Assembly (NCBI GenBank): GCA_026120185.1
Contig: JANUWF010000008.1
Coordinates: forward strand, 1,550,001-1,614,000
DNA: 64,000 nt
Reading direction: 5' to 3'
Origin: Voacanga thouarsii
Taxonomy: Eukaryota > Streptophyta > Magnoliopsida > Gentianales > Apocynaceae
Positions 1 through 8,744 of the stretch are shown piece after piece. A program made the translations under genes and the position numbers. Each line of letters starts with the position of its first letter. The stretch's first letter is position 1. The notes below the pieces were generated by a model. It saw nothing but the letters and a program-made list of their open reading frames with translations. It was not told the origin of the DNA and did no database searches.

Positions 1-958
1 AAGTAAAAAACACGGTTAAGTTATTATGCATCATACGTGGGCTTCTGATGGTAAACCAGCGTCGCAAAGCACTAAAGGTTCCCACATCATGCTCATATTG
101 ACCCACCATTTACGTAGCACATATACCAAACATTACTACATTCTTTTGCAACTGTATCGCAACAATCACTAACGGCTAGCACATTTTTGTTAACAAAAGT
201 TAAACAAAATGCCTCTTCTTTATAGAACAATAACTCAATACCTATAATTACAAAAACCTTTTTCCGTGCAAAGAAAAAAACACGGTTAAGTTATTGTGCA
301 TCACACGTCGGTTTCTGATGGTAAACCATCGTCGCGAAGCACCGAAAGATTCCCCAATCTTGCTCATATTGACGCCCCACATACTTAGCATATATACCAA
401 CCGTTACTACATTCTTTTGCAAGTGTATTGCTACAATCACTAACCGCTAACAAATTTTTGTTAAAAAAATTTAAACAAAATGCCTCAACCTTATCAAACA
501 ATAACTCAATACCTAGAATTACAAAAAACTTTTTCTACGCAAAGAAAGCATCACGGTAAATTTATTGTGCATCATACGTGGGCTTCTGATGGTAATCCAT
601 CGTCGCAAAGCACCTGATGGTAAACAATGGTTACAGAGCACCGAAAGGTTCCCCAATCATGCTCATATTGACGCTCCATATACTTAGCACATATACCAAC
701 TATTACTACTTTCTTTTGCAAGTGTATCGCTACAATCACTTGCAGCTAGCACATTTTTGTCAGAAAAACTTAAAAAAAATGCCACTTCTTTGTCAAACAA
801 TAACTCAAAACCTAGAATTACAAAAAACTTATTTTGTGCAATGAAAAAAACATGGTTAAGTTATTGTGAATCAAACGTGGGTTTCTGATTGTAAAGCATC
901 GTCGTAATGCATCGAAAGGTAACCCAATCATGCTCATATTGACGCCCCATATACTTAG
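1..958 (+). repeat. 271-bp satellite, left block (about 3.5 monomers)
   Basis: Tandem monomers of about 271 bp with the landmarks cacggttaagttattgtgca, gtaaaccatcgtcgcaaagc, catataccaaccattactac and gttaaacaaaatgcctcttc. The array runs off the left end of the window. It stops abruptly at the start of the retrotransposon, at about monomer position 108, counting cacggttaag as position 1. One monomer near 601-640 carries a backward jump of about 27 bp, so the ctgatggtaaac segment occurs twice. No gene is present. Confidence 0.95.
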
Positions 959-1872
959 TGTTGGATTGTATGCCCTCTTAGACTAGGTTTCTGATGTAAA
1001 ATCGAATTATTTAATAAAAGAATTTGTTTTCAGAAATTGTTTGTGAATTTACTTTTTGTTTGTGCACGATTTTCGTTTGGAACAGACCCATTGTGTTTAA
1101 ATAAGTGATCCATGTGAATGGTGGTCTTTCACAGTAATGTATGGTTCACGGGTTATTTAACACATAAACATTTGTTTTTAACCTATTGATGAGACTGGGA
1201 ACCTCATCATGTTTAGTTTATTATGTTATGAATTCCAAATGGGGAATGGCTTACCTTTAGCCACTGGGTTGTCCACTCACTTCATGACAAAAGCGTATTT
1301 CGAATACGTAGAACATGACCTGTAGTAGTGGTTTCTCAAAGTACTATATGGTAGAAACCTAGACTACTACTGCTACAGCGTGGACCAGTACTCTACGACT
1401 TGAGTATGAGTTGGTGGTCTAGCGAAGCTGGAAGCATATACTTTGATTTGCTGTAGTTGAGGTTCTATCATAGGGCCAATATACTTGCATGTTGGGTATG
1501 TGTGACTAGTTAGTTAAGACAGACTTATACAAGATAGTTTCTGCACTATATCGCCCCTTGTGGTTGTCCGAATGGTCTAAATTAGCCAGGGCCCTGGGAA
1601 ACATGACTTGGATGTTTGATTTAGGGTAGCTCCCTTGGAAAGCGGAAACACTCCAGGAAGTCGTGGATCATTGGACTAGAAGCCTAAGGATGGTTAGATG
1701 TCATTTAGAGGGGTGTTAGTACACTTCTTCCTCTCTAAATGTACGGCGATGTGTGGAGGGGTATTTTAGTCTTTTCACCTGTAGGTCGGAGACTTTGCGA
1801 ATGCAGCATTGTCCTTGGGGTCAATATTTCCTTATGGTGATATTAGGAAATATTTAAAATGCAAAATACAGC

Positions 1873-1883
1873 TATTTATATAG
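1873..1883 (+). promoter_or_regulatory. Candidate TATA box in the 5' LTR
   Basis: The string tatttatatag sits near the middle of the LTR and is kept in the 3' LTR at 9662-9672. It is followed by a G-rich segment (gcaggggtatt). The position would suit the U3 promoter of an LTR element, but the LTR has many AT-rich strings, so this is only a candidate. Confidence 0.4.
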
Positions 1884-2127
1884 CAGGGGTATTTTGGTCA
1901 TTTTAGCAGACCAAGGCGATGTGTCTTTTTGGTCCTCTGGATAGCCCGTAAGTCCTAACTATTTTTGGGTTGAGGATTTGGTCTCAGCTTGAAGAGGATT
2001 TTATTTTATTTTGTTTTATTTTATTTTATTCAGGAAGTCTAATTTATTATTGGATCGGAATAAAATAAATAAATAAATAAATAAAATAGGAGTTGAGAGA
2101 AATTAATTATCTAGTTTATTTGGTTAA

Positions 2128-2382
2128 TTAATTATTCAGGGTCTAGGTCCAAGTATGAATAATTAAGAAATTAACCCGAGCTTAAACTAGGGGAAATAAT
2201 TAATGTTTAATTATTTATTGGGTTATTTATGTAGGCTCAAGAAATAAATAATTAGAGATTAATTATTATGGTTCATTTGGGCTCATTAATTATTTATTGG
2301 GTTACTTATGTAAGTCCAGTAAAATAAATAATTAATATTTATTATTTTGGGCCTTTTGGGTCCAAGAAAAATAATAAATATT
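2128..2382. repeat. Cluster of four AT-rich palindromes with G-rich loops
   Basis: Four consecutive perfect inverted repeats: arms 2128-2138/2156-2166 (11 bp), 2208-2219/2243-2254 (12 bp), 2285-2298/2323-2336 (14 bp) and 2334-2348/2368-2382 (15 bp). Each loop is about 17-24 nt and begins with or contains GGG, and three contain a tccaag or ctcaag motif near the end. The second and third units are also direct repeats of each other. The 3' LTR carries the same cluster near 9915-10165 with some mismatched arms. Confidence 0.8.
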
Positions 2383-2778
2383 TATCCTGCCCAATAGCTT
2401 GGACCTTAGGGTTTTTTCCGTGATACTGTTAAGAAGAGTTTAAGGTTAGGCCAAATCTGTTTCTCAGATAACATCCGGATATTTTGAAATCCCGGGGATA
2501 TGTTTATCAGAGATTGAGAGACCTAATTTTGGCTAAATATAAACAACTCTTTGAAAGAAAAAAAACCCTAATTATTTTCCTTCTCAAGAAAAGACTCTCA
2601 CGTGAGTCTCTCTCTCTCTCACAAAAGCTCTCTCCTTCTTCTTCTTGTTTTTCTCTTGTTCTTTGCTAATCAATAGCGAACGAACCAAGGAGAATTGAGA
2701 CCCTTCCTCTTCACCATAGTGTTCACCGACTAGAGGTTAGGCTGAGGAATACCCCGAGAGTTGGAGAGCTAAGCGTTA

Positions 2779-3063
2779 ATGCAAACAAGACGAAGTCGAA
2801 GGCTAGCGGGTGTTCAACCGGAAGCTCCTTCAACTGTGCAAAGCGAGGCGATTCCAGTCGTTCAATCCACTCTTACTCAACCTAGAAGGGTTAAGGAGCG
2901 CAAATGTATGATCTTCACGCTTCCGCATGGCCTTTATGGCTCGCGTTTAATTCCTTTTTGGTCTCTGTTTTTATCCGTCCATGGCTCCCTGTTTTACTGC
3001 ATTCACCATCAAAGTGGTATCAGAGCCATTGGTTTTGATCAATATAGGGAGCATGGTAGTTAA
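2779..3063 (+). other. Short reading frame across the 5' LTR end and primer binding site
   Basis: A 94-codon frame starts in the LTR and stops just after the primer binding site. Its N-terminus is Arg-rich (MQTRRSRRLAG), followed by a Gln/Val/Pro-rich stretch. If the LTR transcript starts upstream, this would be an upstream frame in the leader. I recognise no family. In the 3' LTR the same start codon (10568) leads into the satellite after about 14 codons and stops there. Protein coding is unproven; chance is the default explanation. Confidence 0.2.
3015..3027 (+). promoter_or_regulatory. Primer binding site (initiator Met tRNA type)
   Basis: tggtatcagagcc lies three bases after the proposed 5' LTR end. 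It is the usual plant LTR-retrotransposon primer binding site, complementary to the 3' end of initiator methionine tRNA, where minus-strand DNA synthesis begins. It appears intact. Its position is what shows that the LTR continues to about 3011, past the point (2816) where similarity to the 3' LTR ends. Confidence 0.93.
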
Positions 3064-4816
3064 TAAAATGGAGAAGATGATTATACCTGTGATCCTTCGC
3101 TGTTTTGGTATGGGATAGGCTTGATGTAAGCTTCACAGTGGAAGCATAGGACCCTCTGTAAATTTTTTTTGGCTTTGGTGTTTTAATCGTGTAAACCCAA
3201 TTTTAATGGGTATAGGTGGTTGTGGTTATGTTTTGGATGAGTTTTTATAAGCAAAAATGTCCAAAGAAGCCAAAGAAGACAGAAAAAATTGAAGGAAAAA
3301 AAAATTTTCTGTGAAAAATTTGCGCGGGTGGAAAAACGGAGAAGAAGAAAACTGTTCATAAGCCGCCGACTGGAGCCGAGCCGCCGAGCCAAGCCGCTTC
3401 TGTTCTGTGAGTGGAGCCGTGTTGCTGGAGCCGCTAAGCCGAGCCAATTGCGATTGATTTTAGCCGATTAAATTGCGTAATTGAAATTCAATTGGCGCGC
3501 GGTATTCTGGCCGAAGCGCGGTCGGCAGCAGAGGAGAACCGGCGCGGGTCGCGGGCGCGGGCGAAGTCCACGGGTCGTGGCTGGCGTGCGATCTGGTGCG
3601 GCGCGGTGCATTGCGGCTGCGGTGGACCGCAGGCCATTCTGGCGCGGATCCTGTGGGGCCGTTGCAGTGGACCGCCAGCCATTTTTTGGCAATTTTTTTA
3701 TTTTTTTTTCTTTTTCGTTTTGGGGTCCCATACCAGGCGAAGTTAATATTTTTGCAATATTTATATTCTTGGAATATATTTGCATGAAAAATATTAGTAA
3801 GAGATTTTAGGATTAAACAAGATCATTAATTAATTAATTAATGTGTTTAATTCTATTATTTGGGCACTTAGGTTTAAAAACTAGAAAAGCATGAAAACGT
3901 TTATTGTTTTCTAGCATGCTATTTTTTTTATGTACCTATGTGTGCTTTTCCTCAAAGACCAAAGTCTTTGGGAACCTTTTGTTTTGGCAAGGAAAAATAT
4001 TTTTCTTTAAAAACTAAATGGTTATTTTAATTGGTACAAAAATTAATCCTTGAATATTTTCTCAAAGGATTTAATCCTTGACATAGAAAATATATTGGAT
4101 TTAGATATTTTTGTAAATTAAAATGGAGAGCCATTTTGTTTTGTTTTGGACTAGAAAAATGATTTTGTCAAATAAACTTGAGACCAAAGTCTCTAGAAAG
4201 TTTTAGTTGGAAATTTTTGAAATCATTAAGTTTTAACTTATATAAAATTAGTCCATGGAGGAAATCTCTCAAAGGATATAAGCCTTGACATAGAGATTTT
4301 ATTGGACTTAGATATTTTATTTAAGAAAAACTTAATGGAAATTTCAAAAGGATATTTTCCGTAAAACCTTAATTTTAAAAGACTAAGTGGGAGAGGGGTT
4401 CCAACGGCCCCACTGGCTTCCATCACGGTCCTCATTAGAGATCGTGGATCCCCTCGCGTCACCCCCGGGAGTGAACCCGTATAGGATGGGGATACCACAA
4501 GGATCTAGATCTAATGGAAGGATGTAATTAATAACCCGGGGCACGTACTATGATCGGCCAGCCCACGTTGGAGGTTATAGTGCGAGGTATGTCCATAGGA
4601 AATGAGAGGAAACGGCCATCCCACGATGGAGTTATTCTCTAGACCATTACCTAGAAGGGAAATTAATTTGTGGTGGTTAATACACTTAGCTTAGGAAACC
4701 GTTAATCTTCCCAAGAAGCTATGTCAGCTTTTCCTAAGAGCCAAATTATTTTCAGTGCACAAATTTCATTTTGTTTTCACAAACTAATTTCTTTCTTTTA
4801 TTTTCGATTTTCGTAA
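3028..4816 (+). other. Long untranslated leader between primer binding site and gag
   Basis: About 1.8 kb without a convincing gene. It contains a strikingly GC-rich island (about 3485-3680) in otherwise AT-rich DNA; several overlapping frames are open there only because the composition lacks stops. A degenerate direct duplication follows: accaaagtct at 3958 and 4183, and ctcaaaggat at 4061 and 4268, each followed by a similar ccttgacatag segment. Near 4550-4640 two similar motifs occur, each with cggcca followed by cccacg and tggag, and might be structured RNA elements. Short frames here show no recognised domain. Confidence 0.75.
3958..4330 (+). repeat. Degenerate ~210-225 bp tandem duplication in the leader
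   Basis: Two diverged copies share, in order, accaaagtct, ctcaaaggat, ccttgacatag and a ttggatttagatattttt-like segment. The offsets are 225 bp at the first landmark and 207 bp at the second, so the copies differ by indels. It was read by eye and not aligned. Confidence 0.65.
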
Positions 4817-5640
4817 ATGGTGGGAGGTTCTTTTAGTCCATTGGCCGTTATTCTCAGGGAGAATAAGTTAACGGGTCCAAACTATGTGGATCGGAAAAGG
4901 AACCCGGACATAATACTCACAAATCGAGGAGTATAAGTATGTCCTTTACGAAACCCGCCCTATTATCGGGGAAGGTTCCACCGCCGAAGAGCGAGAGGCC
5001 GAAAAGGCATGGAAGAAAGCCGACGAAATGGCACGTTGCTATATGTTAGCTTCCATGTCTAATGTGCTCCAACCAAAACACGAGCACATGGCTTCGCATA
5101 TGACATTAGTCAATCGTTGGCAACTATGTTCGCGGACAAGAGCCGGCCCGCAAGGCAGGAGGCTCTTCGAACAATTGTAAACACTAAGATGGCTGAGGGA
5201 GCATCAGTCCGAGAGCATATGCTCAAGATGATTGCCGCTTTCGAGGAGGCGGAAATCTTAGGGGCTGTCATTGACCCCGAGAGCCAAGTGGACATGGTTC
5301 TCGAATCTCTACCGGCTCTTTCACTCGCCTCAAGTTAAACTATAACATGAACAAGTTGAACATGAGTTTGACCGAACCGATGAAGGAGCTCCGTATGGCG
5401 GAGAAGGTCATGAAGCCGCAGCCTAAGGCCATGATTGCTAAGGCCTCTTCTTCAAGAACCGGGCCTAAGCCCGTAAAGTTCAAGAGGAAGAAGGGGAATG
5501 CAGAGCAGCCCAAGAACCAGCCCAAGGACAAACCAAAGGGCAAGTGCTTCAAGTGTGGAAAGAAGGGACACTGGAAAAGGAGTGTCCGTATCTTCAAAGC
5601 CAAGAAAAACCCCACAGTAATGTTTACTATCTAGAGTCCA
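4817..5640 (+). pseudogene. gag: gag pseudogene (copia capsid/nucleocapsid)
   Basis: The start is ATG at 4817, giving MVGGSFSPLAVILRENKLTG, a typical copia Gag beginning. The frame stops near 4936. Homology resumes in another frame (EEYKYVLYE... around 4928-5100), shifts again at about 5105-5117 (MFADKSRPARQEALRTIV), again near 5320, and the last part (5347-5634) is Lys-rich and ends in a CCHC zinc knuckle. That knuckle reads CFKCGKKGHWKR and then loses its final Cys to a one-base shift. Gag would form the virus-like particle and bind element RNA. With at least four frame breaks no functional Gag can be made. The product assignment is firm; exact break positions are approximate. Confidence 0.88.
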
Positions 5641-5858
5641 TATCAATGGTAGGATCAACTTCCACTTGGATTGTTGATTCAGGAGCCACCGATCATATCT
5701 CGTAACTCCTTGCGTGGGTTTAGGAAGATAAGAAGACTCTAAGAAGGGCGAACATGGGCTTCGAGTGGGTAATGGAGCACAAGTCCTGGCCCTTGCAGTG
5801 GGAGAGCTGGATCTTATTTTTGATTGTAATAAGATAGTGGTTTTAAAAGACATTTTAT
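5641..5858 (+). pseudogene. Aspartic protease remnant of copia pol
   Basis: The segment encodes STWIVDSGATDHIS at about 5661-5700. DSGA (codons 5676-5687) is the aspartic protease active-site signature of copia Pol, which cuts the polyprotein. A TAA follows immediately after the serine codon, so the frame is broken just past the active site. Downstream similarity is hard to follow by eye. It sits between the Gag zinc knuckle and the integrase, as expected. Confidence 0.82.
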
Positions 5859-6898
5859 ATGTACCTGGTTTTCGTCGAATTTGATTTCAGCTTGCAAAAC
5901 TTATTAATCAAGGATATTCTCGTATCTTTCCATTCCGGTATTTCTATCAGTAGAGATGGAGAAATTTTATGTACTGGGCACATGTATGGAAATTTGTTCT
6001 TTTTAAACCCTATTAACAACCAATCAAATAACGCTCCGTTCGAACCTTTAACTAAGAAGAGAAAGACCAATATCAATGATTCATACCTTTGGCACCTGAG
6101 GTTGGGTCATATTAACTCGACCAGGATTCAGAGGCTAATCCATGATGGGCCTTTGGGCTCATTGAGATTGGAAAGTTGGCCTCAGTGTGAATCCTGCCTG
6201 ATGGGAAAAATGACCAAAAGGTCTTTTACACCAAAGGCGGATAGAGCCAAGGAAGTGTTGAGTCTTGTTCACACTGATGTGTGCGGTCCATTGTCTACAC
6301 CAGCTAGGGGAGGTTTTGAGTACTTCATCACGTTCACGGATGATTGTACGAGGTATGGTTACATTTACCCGATGAGACGTAAGTCCGACTCTTTTGACAA
6401 GTTCAAAGAGTTTAAGGTCAAGTGGAGCGTCTGGACAGTGTAAATTAATCAAAACCTTACGATCGGATCGTGGTGGAGAGTACCTCCTAGGTGAATTCAA
6501 GGACTACATGGTACATCATGGGATAGTATCCCAGCCTCTCGCGCCGGAACCCCCAAGCAGAACGGAGTAGCCGAGAGAAGGAACATGACGTTGATGGAAA
6601 TGGTCCGAAGCATGATGTCTCATGCTACTCTTCCAGTTGTCCTTTGGGGATATGCCCCGGAAACAACGAGCATATATTCTCGAACTTGGTGCCTTCCAAG
6701 TCAGCACCTAGGACTCCCTATGAGATGTGGATCGGGCATAAGCCAAGTCCGAATCATCTCGGGATTTGGGGGTGTCCAACTTATGTACCGATTAAGGGAG
6801 ACAAGTTGGAACCAAGATCGAATTATGCTATTTTGTTGGGTATCCAAAAGGGACAAAAGGAGGCTATTTTTATCATCCTAAGGAGCAGAAGGTACTAG
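5859..6898 (+). pseudogene. Integrase remnant (GAG-pre-integrase HHCC domain plus catalytic core)
   Basis: The first open part (5859-6443) holds the zinc-binding pre-integrase domain: HLRLGH around 6090 and CESC around 6190 supply the HHCC ligands. Next come the catalytic-core Asp motifs VHTDVCGPL and FTDDCTRYGYIY. A frame break near 6420-6440 moves the rest to other frames. The segment near the third acidic residue, TPKQNGVAERRN, is readable at about 6550-6585, followed by MTLMEMVRSMMSHA from 6585. Another shift near 6660 leads to SAPRTPYEMWIGHKP and GCPTYV. The enzyme would insert the element DNA into the genome, but here it is disabled. Identification rests on motif order and is strong. 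Confidence 0.9.
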
Positions 6899-7139
6899 TC
6901 AAGCACCAATGCTAGATACTTGGAAGATGATCAAAGTACTTCCACTAAAGGTTCAACGAGGTTGGAACTCGCAGGAGAAGTTATCTATGGAATCAACTTC
7001 TATCGACCCGATTTTGGAACAAGAAGAGGCACAGCCTCAAGAGCCCGTACAAATGGAGCCTCGTCGTAGTGGGAGAGTGTCTAGGGTTCCGGATAGATGG
7101 ACCGGAGAAGCCTTTGAGCTGGTTTCCGACCATTAGGAA
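6899..7139 (+). pseudogene. Linker between integrase and reverse transcriptase
   Basis: The segment is acidic and Pro/Gln-rich, then PRRSGRVSRVPDRW at about 7060-7100. This is the usual basic motif just upstream of copia reverse transcriptase. The frame ends at 7136 and the next domain is reached only after a stop. It is part of the decayed pol gene and not a separate gene. Confidence 0.7.
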
Positions 7140-8005
7140 CAAGACCCCGCTAGATACGAGGAGGCTATTGCCGATGCCGATGCAAATCCGTGGCATGAAG
7201 CAATGAAAGCCGAGATTGAGTCTATGTACCTCAATCAGGTTTGGGATCTTGTAGCTTCACTCGAAGGGATAAAACCCATTGGGTGCAAGTGGGTATACAA
7301 GAGGAAGAGAGGAGCGGATGGGAAGGTGGAAACCTTCAAAGCTAGGCTTGTGGCGAAAGGGTATACTCGTAAAGAGGGTATCGACTATGAGGAAACCTTT
7401 TCCCCGTAGCCATGCTTAAATCCATTCGCATCCTCCTTGCCATCGCCTGTCACTATGACTACGAGATATGGCAAATGGATGTCAAGACGACATTCTTAAA
7501 TGGCCATCTTAGCGAAGACATCTATATGTCCCAACCGGAAGGCTTCATTGCTGAAGGCCAGGAACACATGGTTTGCAAGCTTAAGAAGTCCATTTATGGA
7601 CTTAAGCAGGCATCAAGAGCATGGAACATTCGTTTTGATGAGACTGTAAAGTCTTATGGTTTTATTCAAAACGAAGATGAACCATGCGTGTACAGGAAAC
7701 TTGAAGGCATCAATGTGGTTTTTCTTGTCCTGTATGTGGATGACATTCTACTCATTGGAAATGATGTAGGGACATTGTCATCTACAAAGGTTTGGCTGTC
7801 TAGTCAATTCAGTATGAAGGACTTGGGAGAAGCCAGCTACATTCTCGGGATTAGGCTTCTTAGAAATAGGAAGCAGAGAATGTTAGGATTATCCCAAGTG
7901 ACATACATTGACAAGATGCTGGCCAAGTACAACGATGGACTCATGCAAGGGAGCTCTAATCTCTTGCAGACATGGGTTGTCATTTTCTTCGAAGGACTGT
8001 CCTAA
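7140..8005 (+). pseudogene. Reverse transcriptase remnant of copia pol
   Basis: The 5' part (to 7409) encodes [28 protein letters not shown] and [16 protein letters not shown]. One base appears missing at 7409, where SPVAM would continue. The main part (7412-8005) contains QMDVKTTFLNG with the first catalytic Asp, SIYGLKQASRAWN, and YVDD (7733-7744), the catalytic pair typical of copia. KDLGEASYILGI follows. This enzyme copies element RNA into DNA. The catalytic motifs are preserved, but the frame is broken at both ends. The fragment from 7412 is the longest open stretch in the element, 197 codons. Confidence 0.93.
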
Positions 8006-8722
8006 GTCTCAAGAAGAAAAGGACAGAATGAGTAGGATTCCCTACGCTTCGGCGGTGGGAAGTCTCATGTACGCCATGCTGTGTACTAGGCCAGATATCT
8101 GCTTTGCCGTGGGCTTAGTTAGCAGATATCGCTCAAACCTGTGGGAGGTTCATTGGCAAGTCAGTAAAGCATATTCTCAAGTACCTCAAGGGAACGAGAG
8201 ATTATATGTCGGTTTACTGTGGTCGATGATTTGGTTCCCGCAGGATACACGCACTCGTACTTCTGAGCGGATAAGGATGAGAGAAAATCCACTAGTGGAT
8301 ATGTCTTCACCTTGTCTGGAGGAGCAATTTCATGGAGGAGTATCAAGCAATCTTGTATTGCTGACTCAACCATGGAAGCTGAGTATGTGGCAGCTTCGGA
8401 AGCGTCCAAGGAAGCGAGCTCGGCTCCGGAAGTTTCTTTCGTAACTTGGAGTCGTACCACATATGGATAGGCCGGTTGTGATGTATTGCGACAACACCGG
8501 AGCAAAGTGTCGCAATCTAAGGAGCCTCGGAACCACAAGAAGGGGAAACACATCGAGAGGAAGTACCACCCGATCCGGGATTTCATCCAGAGACTGGAAG
8601 TCGTGGTGGAGCATATTACCTCGTAAAACAATCTAGCGGACCCATTCACCAAGCCTTTGGCCGAGAGAGTCTTCAAGAGACACTTAGACGCCATAGGGGT
8701 GGGCACCTATGGACTTACCTAG
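8006..8722 (+). pseudogene. RNase H remnant and end of copia pol
   Basis: Begins with the connecting region (RIPYASAVGSLMYAMLCTRPDI at about 8035-8105), then shifts frame near 8140-8160. [16 protein letters not shown] (about 8369-8415) carries acidic RNase H residues. The C-terminal ADPFTKPLAERVFKRHL (about 8636-8685) is the standard end of copia Pol. Stops interrupt near 8265, 8465 and 8625. The final stop is TAG at 8720-8722, just before the polypurine tract. The domain would degrade RNA in the RNA-DNA hybrid; this copy is not functional. Confidence 0.88.
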
Positions 8723-8731
8723 TCTTAGAGT

Positions 8732-8744
8732 GCAAGTGGGAGAT
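8732..8744 (+). promoter_or_regulatory. Polypurine tract
   Basis: gcaagtgggagat lies directly before the 3' LTR start TGTTGG. A purine run of this form at this place is the standard plus-strand primer of plant copia elements. It appears intact. Confidence 0.88.

Larger units (their letters stand above)
959..3011 (+). repeat. 5' LTR of the copia element
   Basis: Begins TGTTGG and ends CCATCA, a near-perfect 6-bp terminal inverted repeat, three bases before the primer binding site. Positions 959-2816 match the 3' LTR at 8745-10604 with scattered substitutions and single-base indels. The remaining 195 bp (2817-3011) have no counterpart in the 3' copy, which is therefore truncated. The LTR holds an AT-rich palindrome cluster, homopolymer-like ttttatttta and aaataaataa runs near 2000-2090, and a possible TATA box. 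Its 3' end was placed from the primer binding site and the CA terminus. Confidence 0.9.

Noticed and set aside
959..2816. Ending the LTR at 2816, where the two copies stop matching
   Set aside because: The primer binding site lies at 3015 and should directly follow the LTR, and CCATCA at 3006-3011 mirrors TGTTGG. Truncation of the 3' copy explains the data better.
3481..3810. A 109-codon Arg-rich frame as a real gene in the leader
   Set aside because: Several overlapping frames on both strands are open over the same GC-rich stretch, which is expected from composition alone. No domain is recognised.
8161..8706. A 181-codon minus-strand frame opposite RNase H
   Set aside because: It lies antisense to clear RNase H motifs ([24 protein letters not shown]) and shows no family of its own; it is a shadow.
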